Below are positions 1 through 5,458 of a DNA stretch of 5,458 nt, piece by piece. Below the pieces are notes generated by a model that was not told where the DNA came from, ran no database searches, and saw nothing but the letters and a program-made list of their open reading frames with translations. The stretch covers positions 5,566 to 11,023 of the forward strand of contig JAAXIR010000256.1 in the NCBI GenBank assembly GCA_012270265.1, in the 5' to 3' direction. The position numbers were made by a program, and so were the translations under genes. Origin of the DNA: Candidatus Poseidoniales archaeon. Its GTDB lineage: Archaea > Thermoplasmatota > Poseidoniia > Poseidoniales > Poseidoniaceae. Each line of letters starts with the position of its first letter. The first letter of the stretch is position 1.

Positions 1-2
1 GC

Positions 3-644
3 TCACACCAGCTCCATATGATACCAAAGGGCTACCGTGATGGGAATCAGACCGATGTGTCACTCGACCGTGACCAAGATGGTTGCCATGACGATGAAGA
101 AGACGAGGATGACGATGGCGATGGTTTCGATGACATCTTCGACCTCTGTCCACGTGGTTTGGTTGGACCAGTGTTGCCTTCCCAAGACTTCGATTCGGAT
201 GGATGCGTTGATGGTGAAGAAGATGTGGACGATGATGCTGATGGTGTTCTCAATGAAGCAGACATTTGTCCGAGGACACCACTGAGTACCGTCGTTGATG
301 GCGCAGGATGTTCATCTCAGCAAGCTGATACGGATTCCGATGGAATCCTCAACGATGATGATCTGTGCCCTTCAACACCTCTGGGTGAGCAGGTCGATTC
401 CGATGGCTGTACTGTTATCGTCGTTGAGAACAAGGGCGAGAGTACCGAATCTTCGTTTGGAATCAACCAAGTTCTGATCTTGATCGCAATCGCTCTTGCC
501 TGTGTTGCCGGTTATTTCACATTCAAGCCGGTCAAAGCACCGACGAATCAACCACATCAGAAAGCGGTTCCAACGCTTGAAACCGAACCAGCAACTACCC
601 CAGAGGTTTCTTCGGAACAGGCTGAAGAAGAAGCTCAAGCGTAG
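3..644 (+). CDS. Membrane-anchored protein with thrombospondin type 3 repeats, 5'-partial
   Basis: The frame is open to the left edge, and the first ATG (position 18) is not followed by a signal peptide, so the true start is probably outside the window. Numbering from that ATG (208 residues), residues 17-131 hold Asp-rich TSP3-like repeats: two full units 40 residues apart (D17 to P45 and D57 to P85, each with an internal DGC and a closing Cys-Pro), then a shorter unit (104-118, DTDSDGILNDDDLCP) and a final DSDGC at 126-131. In this family the Asp side chains bind calcium and the cysteines form disulfides, so this part should be extracellular. A short linker leads to one transmembrane helix (about 149-168, rich in I, L, A and V), then a cytoplasmic tail of about 40 residues rich in Pro, Glu and Thr. 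The protein is likely a surface or adhesion protein, with no catalytic motif visible. Its stop overlaps the convergent leuS stop by 10 bases. The molecular function is unknown. Confidence 0.82.
   Translation, partial: SHQLHMIPKGYRDGNQTDVSLDRDQDGCHDDEEDEDDDGDGFDDIFDLCPRGLVGPVLPSQDFDSDGCVDGEEDVDDDADGVLNEADICPRTPLSTVVDGAGCSSQQADTDSDGILNDDDLCPSTPLGEQVDSDGCTVIVVENKGESTESSFGINQVLILIAIALACVAGYFTFKPVKAPTNQPHQKAVPTLETEPATTPEVSSEQAEEEAQA
66..410 (+). repeat. TSP3-type Asp/Cys-Pro repeat region
   Basis: Two units of 29 residues start 120 bases apart (66-152 and 186-272). They share the pattern D-x-D-x-D-G-C, an acidic run, then D-G and Cys-Pro. A shortened unit follows at 327-371, and a last DSDGC ends at 410. 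At the DNA level the units are dominated by GAT and GAC codons but have diverged, so this is an old protein repeat and not a recent tandem duplication. The region probably binds several calcium ions. Confidence 0.75.
462..521 (+). other. Transmembrane helix of the TSP3 protein
   Basis: Residues 149-168 (from the ATG at 18) form one uninterrupted hydrophobic stretch ending in FTFKPVK, with lysines just after it. Positive residues on the C-terminal side and the calcium-binding repeats on the N-terminal side fit an outside-in, single-pass C-terminal anchor. Confidence 0.8.
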
Positions 645-3448
645 ATGAATGCGGGTGAAAGCGGCATTGCAACGCCTGCTTTCCCAGTCTCATCCTCTTC
701 GCTTTCACCACGGACGATACGTACCGATGCTAGCCCGAGTTCTTCTGCAATAAAATCTGAAGCATTGGCATAGACGTGTGTTTCATCAAGTGTTGAAAGA
801 AGAATTCGCTTCTTTTCATCGTCCCACTTGAACACCTGAGGGAGCATTCGTTTGTTCCAGAACCCGAGACGTTCGCCTCGAGTTTCACCTTGGGCGAGTT
901 CGGATTGGGTCAAAATACCCATGAAGGTCTTGACGTTGTTTCCTTCAGAGAGGTGGGTCAATGCCATTTCTGCCATCGTGTTTCTCCATGCTGCAGAAGT
1001 GACGACGGTGAGCGATGTTGCATCTCCATCGATGTGTCGTTCAGCAACACTGCGAACCTTTCGCGCTTGTTCAAGGAGATCTCGAATCAATGCTTCTCCA
1101 TCGAGGAGGGCTTGATCTTCTTCAGTGACGATCTGAATGTCATCCATGACATGCGCAGCGAGGAGTCCATCTCCACCAAGTTGCGCCCACCAATCTTCTG
1201 CGAGGTGAGGTGTTGCGATGCCGATCATGTGCGTCCAGGAGTGAAGCAATGCTCGGCCAACCTCAGCGTTGCCTCCTCCACGACGTACGTACCAGTTGAT
1301 GTCCTTGACCATGTCATAATGCGAGCATTCGACCGCTCGACGCAGGTCGTATCGGTCCATTGCATCGGACCACTGTTGGAGGCGTTGTCGGAGTCGTGCC
1401 ATCATCCAAGCATCGATGGAATGGGCAGGTTTGTCCCATCCGAGAAGTTGGTCAGGCATGGTCTGTAGTTGCTGCATTACTCGATGATTGGCTTCGACAG
1501 CTGAATCGGACCAATCCATTCCAGCGGTCGGATTCGCAGCAAAGAGGATGAACAATCGAACGGTATCAGCGCCGAACTGCTCGATCATTTGTTCAGGGGA
1601 AACGGTGTTTCCAAGCGACTTGCTCATCTTGGCCGAGCGCTCACCGAGTGGTGAATCGCAATGTGGACAAGGTGAGCCTGCATGATCGACCGAAAGAGTC
1701 ACAGAACAGGTTTCACAGAATGGAGCGCTCTTGTTGACCATCCCTTGACAGAGCAATTCGTTGAAGGGCTCATCGATGCTATGGAAGCCAAGATCACGAA
1801 GTGCCTTGGTGTAGAATCGAGCGTAAATCAAGTGCATTTGGGCGTGTTCAATTCCACCACAATAGAAGTCAACGTTCATCCAATAGTCGGCAATGTCCGC
1901 ATTGTACCACTGTTCAAGATTGTTGGCATCGGTGTAACGCAAGAAGTACCACGATGAATCAACAAACGTATCCATCGTATCGGTCTCACGTCGGGCATCC
2001 TTACCACACTCTGGGCAACATACGTTAAGGAAGGATTCTGAGGTCTCCAATGGGTTTCCTTTCCCATCAAAGACAACATCTCTTGGAAGTTCGACTGGAA
2101 GTTGATCTTCAGGAACAGGAACGGCTCCACAGTCTTCACAGTGAATGATTGGAATCGGTGTGCCCCAGTAGCGTTGGCGACTGATGAGCCAAGGGCGAAT
2201 CTTCCAATTGACACGACGATCGCCCTTGCCAGCGGCTTCGAGGGCATCGATGACAGCGGTACGTGCAGCATCTCCGAACCGACCATCGAACCCATTCATG
2301 CCAGAATGAACCATGTATCCGTCTTCCGTATATGCTGATTCAAGTTCTTCATCAGCATCGCCATTCTCGTTTTCGATCAGAACACGCTTAATGGGCAGAT
2401 CGTAGGTCTTGGCAAAGTCGAAATCGCGTTCATCATGACCTGGAACAGCCATGACAGCGCCTGTTCCGTACGTAGCGAGAACGAAGTTACCGGCCCAGAT
2501 CGGAATCTTTTCGCCTGTTAATGGGTGAATGGCAAAGCGTCCAAGTGAAACACCCTCCTTCTTGTTGAGGTTCTTGATTCGATCGAATTCGCTCATGTTG
2601 GCATAGACATCGTGCATGGCCTTCCAACCGGCCTCGTACTCTGTTCCTTTGACCAACTCTTCCGCAAGTGGATGCTCTGGTGCGAGCGTGACAAACGTAA
2701 CGCCGAAGAGGGTGTCAGGACGAGTTGTGAAGACGCGAATGGTTTCTTCGCTCCCTTCAATACCGAATTCGATTTCTGCTCCTTCGGACCGACCCAACCA
2801 GTCTTCTTGCATCAATCGAACACTTTCTGGGAATTCGATGGTATCGAGACCATCGAGCAATTGTTGAGCATACTTGGTGATGTCAATGAACCACTGACTC
2901 ATGTCCTTTTGTCGGACAGGACCATTGCATCGCCAGCAGCGACCCGCCTTGACTTGCTCATTGGCGAGGACCGTTGAACAGGATTCGCACCAATTGACTG
3001 GAGCAAACTCACGATAGGCGAGTCCAGATTTGAAAAACCGGGTGAAGAACAACTGGTTCCACTTGTAGTAATTTGGATCGTGACTCTTGACCAATCGGCT
3101 CCAATCGTATGAGAATCCCATGCGCTTGATTTGTTCCGTAATGGATGCCATGTTCTTCTCAGTAATGTCATGAGGATGTCCGCCTTCAGCAATGGCCGCA
3201 TTTTCGGCCGGCATTCCAAATGAATCGAATCCCATCGGGTAGAGGACATTGAAGCCTTTCATTCGCTTGTATCGGGCAACTGCATCACCGATCGAATAGT
3301 TTCGAACGTGGCCCATATGCATTTTTCCGGATGGATAGGGGTACATCTCCAAACAGTAGAACTTCGGCTTGGATGCATCATCGCTTGAAGCAAAGACGTC
3401 CGCATCGTTCCATGCTTGTTGCCATGCAACTTCATCCGTCGTCTTCAT
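635..3448 (-). CDS. leuS: Leucyl-tRNA synthetase, bacterial-type catalytic body
   Basis: Cytoplasmic class I enzyme that charges tRNA-Leu with leucine using ATP and edits misacylated tRNA. From the ATG at 3448 it has 937 residues. It shows the HIGH-type motif HMGH (44-47), a first zinc knuckle (C154, C157, C171, C174) placed before the CP1 editing domain as in bacterial enzymes, the editing-site threonine motif TTRPDTLFG (241-249), GTGAVMAVPGHDERD (328-342), a second cysteine cluster (437-481), a third CxxC pair (578-597) just before the KMSKS signature KMSKS (607-611), and a helical anticodon-binding domain. The last 75 residues end in MPLSPAFIYA, which resembles archaeal LeuRS tails rather than the bacterial C-terminal domain. 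An in-frame GTG at 3484 would add 12 residues. I prefer the ATG because family members usually have about 30 residues before the YCLEMYPYPSG region; neither start has a convincing ribosome binding site. It lies just downstream of the regulator gene on the same strand. Identity is near certain; the start is less so. Confidence 0.97.
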   Translation of the reverse strand: MKTTDEVAWQQAWNDADVFASSDDASKPKFYCLEMYPYPSGKMHMGHVRNYSIGDAVARYKRMKGFNVLYPMGFDSFGMPAENAAIAEGGHPHDITEKNMASITEQIKRMGFSYDWSRLVKSHDPNYYKWNQLFFTRFFKSGLAYREFAPVNWCESCSTVLANEQVKAGRCWRCNGPVRQKDMSQWFIDITKYAQQLLDGLDTIEFPESVRLMQEDWLGRSEGAEIEFGIEGSEETIRVFTTRPDTLFGVTFVTLAPEHPLAEELVKGTEYEAGWKAMHDVYANMSEFDRIKNLNKKEGVSLGRFAIHPLTGEKIPIWAGNFVLATYGTGAVMAVPGHDERDFDFAKTYDLPIKRVLIENENGDADEELESAYTEDGYMVHSGMNGFDGRFGDAARTAVIDALEAAGKGDRRVNWKIRPWLISRQRYWGTPIPIIHCEDCGAVPVPEDQLPVELPRDVVFDGKGNPLETSESFLNVCCPECGKDARRETDTMDTFVDSSWYFLRYTDANNLEQWYNADIADYWMNVDFYCGGIEHAQMHLIYARFYTKALRDLGFHSIDEPFNELLCQGMVNKSAPFCETCSVTLSVDHAGSPCPHCDSPLGERSAKMSKSLGNTVSPEQMIEQFGADTVRLFILFAANPTAGMDWSDSAVEANHRVMQQLQTMPDQLLGWDKPAHSIDAWMMARLRQRLQQWSDAMDRYDLRRAVECSHYDMVKDINWYVRRGGGNAEVGRALLHSWTHMIGIATPHLAEDWWAQLGGDGLLAAHVMDDIQIVTEEDQALLDGEALIRDLLEQARKVRSVAERHIDGDATSLTVVTSAAWRNTMAEMALTHLSEGNNVKTFMGILTQSELAQGETRGERLGFWNKRMLPQVFKWDDEKKRILLSTLDETHVYANASDFIAEELGLASVRIVRGESEEDETGKAGVAMPLSPAFIYA
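1658..1717 (-). other. Zinc-ribbon-like insert before KMSKS in LeuRS
   Basis: Two cysteine pairs (CETC and CPHC, residues 578-581 and 594-597 from the ATG) sit where E. coli LeuRS carries its larger leucine-specific insertion, and 10 residues before the KMSKS loop. The spacing CxxC-12-CxxC fits a small zinc knuckle. It would probably position the KMSKS loop or touch the tRNA, but that is inference. Confidence 0.65.
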
Positions 3449-3527
3449 CTCATCCGACACGTCGACACATCCTACGCTAAACACGCCTCCATGCTATCCT
3501 TCTTCAATCCACCTCAGCGAATCGAAT
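3449..3527. other. Short gap between regulator gene and leuS
   Basis: On the minus strand the gap runs from the regulator's TAA to the leuS start. I see no archaeal TATA box and no clear hairpin or long T run to end transcription. It contains a GAGGTG and an AAGGA, neither at a useful distance from a leuS start, and a GGAGG that lies only one base from the GTG at 3484. The lack of promoter and terminator signals favours readthrough from the regulator gene into leuS. Confidence 0.4.
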
Positions 3528-5405
3528 TTAGAGGTTCATCTCGTTCTGTAGGTACGCATCGCTGGTCTCAAGAAGGAACATCGCCTCCTTGGTGAGTTTG
3601 TACCGGTTGCGCATACCCATACGCCGTCCTTCGATGAGGCCGTATTTCTCCAAGGTACGTAGGTGATGAGAGATGAGTTGTTGGGATTTGTCAAGTCGCT
3701 TCGCAAGTTCAGCTTGTGTGGGGAAGTCTCCCATTTGGCTATCATGATCGAGCAAGACCAGAATCTTCCCTTGAAGCGAAAGTGGATCAGGAGCGAGGAT
3801 GGGTACTGGAAGCGCATCATCTTCAAGCAGTGGGTGGAGCGTGTTCGTCAACGGATAGTAGCGGACCAAGCGACCGTCCTTGCGTCGCCAGATGCTCTCT
3901 TCTTGTTCGAGAACGCGAAGGTGGTGAGAGAGTTGACCATTGCTCATGTCCAAGGCGGAAAGGAGTGCACGGAAATGACAACCAGGATTCGCTGTGAGAT
4001 ATCCAAGCAGTCGTCCACGCTGGAAACGGCCATCGCTCGTCTCAGATGTTTTTCCGATCAAACCGAGGAACCATAATCCAGTGAGTGTGGTCGAGATGCG
4101 AATTGCTTCGTTGTTGAATGCAGCAAAGCCAAGCATGGAGAGAATGGCGCTCACGGTGAGGACAGTGACGGCTTGAGGTGCCCATTCAGGGAGGACTTCT
4201 TGCTCAACAAGTTCATCCTCAACGATGGAGGAATCTTCGGTCGTAGGCGATTCCTCAACCAACGGAGTCTCTTGAAGGATGCCAACAAATGTGAAACTGT
4301 CAGCAGTGAACCGTGAACAAGCATCGTTAGGGCTCGTTTGCTGTGCTTGGTAGGAACCAGTCATGCCGCGTTCTGGAGTCCACGAACCAATCATTGAGTC
4401 GGCGAGCATGTGCACAACGCCCTCATCATTCTCGAGCATCCAACATGTTCCATCAGGCGTCAATACACCGCTCCAAACACCCGCAACAAGGACAATTGGA
4501 GCCTCTTGTACGACGTCTTCTTCAACGACCTCTGTTTCTTCATCAGCGACATCCAACGGCCACGAGAACTCGTATTCCAGCATCATGTCTTGATCTGTCG
4601 CCAAATCGATACGCACACGGTATTCAGCGTCTTGGAAATCGAAGGTGTTCAAATCTTCAAGTTCGAATCGAAGAACATCCTCCGAAGAGAGGCGCAGGGC
4701 TTGGTCGAGCTGAACATCACTGTTGCAGAGAACGTTCTTTTCGATGACCTTCTCAGTGAGATCAAGGTTCCAAAGTTGGAGTGATGCCTTGCAAATATCC
4801 AACCACTGGATATCGGTTTGCTCATCCATTCCAGCGAGTTGCAATTCAAACATTGCTTCCTCATTATCATCGAGATCGACAGAGAGAGATGTGAGTGGCT
4901 CAGAGGCGGTGCCACAGTCTGCGGACTGAACACGACGGTAGTCGACATCCATCGAAGCCGAATAACCAAACTCGGGCACTTCGGCAACGAGGATGTAATC
5001 TCCACTCAACATGGAGCAGCCCGTTTCATCGACAAAGGCCCAGGATTGGAGAGAGAACGTGGTCTGAGAAGATGCGCCTACGACCACGTCGAGTTCTGCC
5101 GTTCGACAGTTGGCTTGGTCAAGCGAATCAAACACGACGCCATTGCTTCCTGCAATCCAGTAACTTGCTCGGCAGGTGTTTGTGAATCGCAACAGTTCGC
5201 TCTCGGTTCCGTCGTTTTGAAGCGTGAGTGAGCCATCAAACAACTCGCCTTGGATGAATGAGGTGGAGAGTGCGTTGATGGAAGCATCAAGTGGCGTTGA
5301 AGGAACTGCGACATCCTGCACGGAGAGTTCGAACGAATCGACGACTTGCCCATCAGGTGTTTCAATTGTCAGCATCGAAGCACCGACTGCGGTTGCCTGA
5401 TGCAT
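3528..5405 (-). CDS. Membrane-bound transcription regulator with two winged HTH domains
   Basis: This 625-residue protein has a clear layout. Residues 45-145 and 170-283 are two related beta-rich domains, each with a cysteine pair 22 residues apart (C78/C100 and C205/C227); the first resembles the BsuPI-type Ig-like fold. Residues 303-378 form a third small beta domain with C321 and C363. An acidic linker (379-408) leads to a hydrophobic segment (409-430) and a second, shorter one (438-451). Two winged helix-turn-helix domains follow. The first (461-519) has NPGCHFRALLSAL, then NGQLSHHLRVLE and a DGRLVRYYP wing, typical of euryarchaeal membrane-linked regulators. The second (541-615) has TQAELAKRLDKSQQLISHHL and the wing GMRNRYKLT. 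Both recognition helices are ArsR/MarR-like and should bind DNA in the cytoplasm. The likely job is to couple an envelope signal to transcription; ligand and targets are unknown. The ATG at 5405 follows an in-frame TGA and no signal peptide is present, so the 5' end is uncertain. leuS follows closely on the same strand. Confidence 0.85.
   Translation of the reverse strand: MHQATAVGASMLTIETPDGQVVDSFELSVQDVAVPSTPLDASINALSTSFIQGELFDGSLTLQNDGTESELLRFTNTCRASYWIAGSNGVVFDSLDQANCRTAELDVVVGASSQTTFSLQSWAFVDETGCSMLSGDYILVAEVPEFGYSASMDVDYRRVQSADCGTASEPLTSLSVDLDDNEEAMFELQLAGMDEQTDIQWLDICKASLQLWNLDLTEKVIEKNVLCNSDVQLDQALRLSSEDVLRFELEDLNTFDFQDAEYRVRIDLATDQDMMLEYEFSWPLDVADEETEVVEEDVVQEAPIVLVAGVWSGVLTPDGTCWMLENDEGVVHMLADSMIGSWTPERGMTGSYQAQQTSPNDACSRFTADSFTFVGILQETPLVEESPTTEDSSIVEDELVEQEVLPEWAPQAVTVLTVSAILSMLGFAAFNNEAIRISTTLTGLWFLGLIGKTSETSDGRFQRGRLLGYLTANPGCHFRALLSALDMSNGQLSHHLRVLEQEESIWRRKDGRLVRYYPLTNTLHPLLEDDALPVPILAPDPLSLQGKILVLLDHDSQMGDFPTQAELAKRLDKSQQLISHHLRTLEKYGLIEGRRMGMRNRYKLTKEAMFLLETSDAYLQNEMNL
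3561..3785 (-). other. Second winged helix-turn-helix domain
   Basis: Residues 541-615 carry PTQAELAKRL, the recognition helix QQLISHHLRTLEKYGLI and a basic wing (EGRRMGMRNRYKLT). It is joined to the first HTH by a proline-rich linker of about 20 residues. Two HTH domains in one chain would let a monomer contact two half-sites, or a dimer four. Confidence 0.85.
3849..4025 (-). other. First winged helix-turn-helix domain
   Basis: Residues 461-519 begin with an arginine-rich helix, followed by the ANPGCHFRAL turn, the recognition helix NGQLSHHLRVLE and a charged wing ending in RYYP. The pattern R-x-x-x-x-x-Y-L-x-x-N-P-G-x-H-F matches the euryarchaeal family in which a membrane segment directly precedes the HTH. 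Confidence 0.85.
4053..4181 (-). other. Hydrophobic hairpin of the regulator
   Basis: Residues 409-430 (APQAVTVLTVSAILSMLGFAAF) form a good transmembrane helix. After eight polar residues, 438-451 (STTLTGLWFLGLIG) is a shorter hydrophobic stretch. If both cross the membrane, the sensor domains and the HTH domains lie on the same side; if only the first does, the sensor domains are outside. Confidence 0.65.
4557..5273 (-). repeat. Duplicated beta-rich cysteine-paired domain in the regulator
   Basis: Copy one (about 4971-5273) contains NTCRAS, then a Cys 22 residues later, then a GDYILVAEV strand. Copy two (about 4557-4898) contains DICKAS, a Cys also 22 residues later, then an AEYRVRIDL strand. 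The matching order of Cys-[RK]-A-S, the Cys spacing, and the final strand suggest internal duplication. Similarity at the DNA level is low, so the event is old. Confidence 0.55.
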
Positions 5406-5412
5406 GGTGTGG

Positions 5413-5416
5413 CCTC
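5413..5416 (-). promoter_or_regulatory. Candidate ribosome binding site for the regulator
   Basis: GAGG on the minus strand lies seven bases before the ATG at 5405. It overlaps the in-frame TGA (5415-5417), so it is compatible with 5405 being a true start. Four bases are a weak match. Confidence 0.4.
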
Positions 5417-5424
5417 AGCAGAGG

Positions 5425-5438
5425 GATGCATATGCATC
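5425..5438. promoter_or_regulatory. 14-base perfect palindrome upstream of the regulator
   Basis: GATGCATATGCATC is identical to its reverse complement. Its centre is about 26 bases upstream of the regulator ATG. It could be an operator for autoregulation, or an AT-centred promoter element, but one perfect 14-base palindrome is not far from chance in a window this size. Confidence 0.25.
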
Positions 5439-5458
5439 GATGGTTGTCTGCACGGCAT

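Noticed and set aside
18..644. Treating the ATG at 18 as the true start of the TSP3 gene.
   Set aside because: The frame stays open to the window edge, and an exported calcium-binding protein needs a signal peptide that is absent here.
890..1468. Long plus-strand open frame opposite leuS.
   Set aside because: It is antisense to conserved LeuRS sequence, has no recognisable domain or ribosome binding site, and is explained by codon bias of the real gene.
1876..2295. Minus-strand open frame of 139 residues inside leuS in another frame.
   Set aside because: It lies entirely within the conserved synthetase reading frame and has no family resemblance.
3472..3492. Six-codon minus-strand reading frame (M-E-A-C-L-A) ahead of leuS, preceded by AAGGA and containing a TTA leucine codon, as a possible leader peptide.
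   Set aside because: It has only one leucine codon, no attenuator hairpins are visible, and it is too short to stand out from chance.
3663..4076. Plus-strand open frame of 137 residues opposite the HTH domains.
   Set aside because: It is a shadow of the conserved HTH coding sequence with no recognisable features.
5415..5417. TGA as a recoded tryptophan or selenocysteine codon.
   Set aside because: leuS in the same window ends with TGA and uses TGG for tryptophan, and no selenocysteine insertion element is visible; a start at 5405 or a nonsense change is simpler.

Overview
The window looks like a chromosomal piece from a mesophilic euryarchaeon, most likely a marine group II / Poseidoniales-type archaeon. 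This placement is inferred from three things: a wall-anchored acidic protein with thrombospondin type 3 (TSP3) calcium-binding repeats, a membrane-bound double winged-helix regulator of a type common in Euryarchaeota, and a bacterial-type leucyl-tRNA synthetase with an archaeal-looking C-terminus. Base composition is roughly balanced. I see no insertion sequence, tRNA, rRNA, CRISPR or phage signature.

Layout, left to right. (1) Positions 3-644, plus strand: the C-terminal part of a secreted, membrane-anchored protein with Asp-rich Cys-Pro repeats; its 5' end lies outside the window. (2) Positions 635-3448 (possibly to 3484), minus strand: leuS, a complete leucyl-tRNA synthetase. Its stop overlaps the stop of the TSP3 gene tail-to-tail by 10 bases. 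(3) A short gap at 3449-3527. (4) Positions 3528-5405, minus strand: a 625-residue protein with two related beta-rich cysteine-paired domains, a third small beta domain, an acidic linker, a hydrophobic hairpin and two winged helix-turn-helix domains. (5) 53 bases at the right edge, holding a weak ribosome binding site, an in-frame TGA and a 14-base perfect palindrome just ahead of the regulator gene.

The regulator and leuS point the same way with a short gap and no recognisable promoter between them, so they may share a transcript. Nothing in the sequence shows that the regulator controls leuS. The TSP3 gene is convergent and functionally unrelated.

I did not find a clear new multi-gene system. 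The observations most worth following up are the membrane regulator (duplicated sensor domain, uncertain topology, questionable 5' end) and the mosaic architecture of the synthetase.
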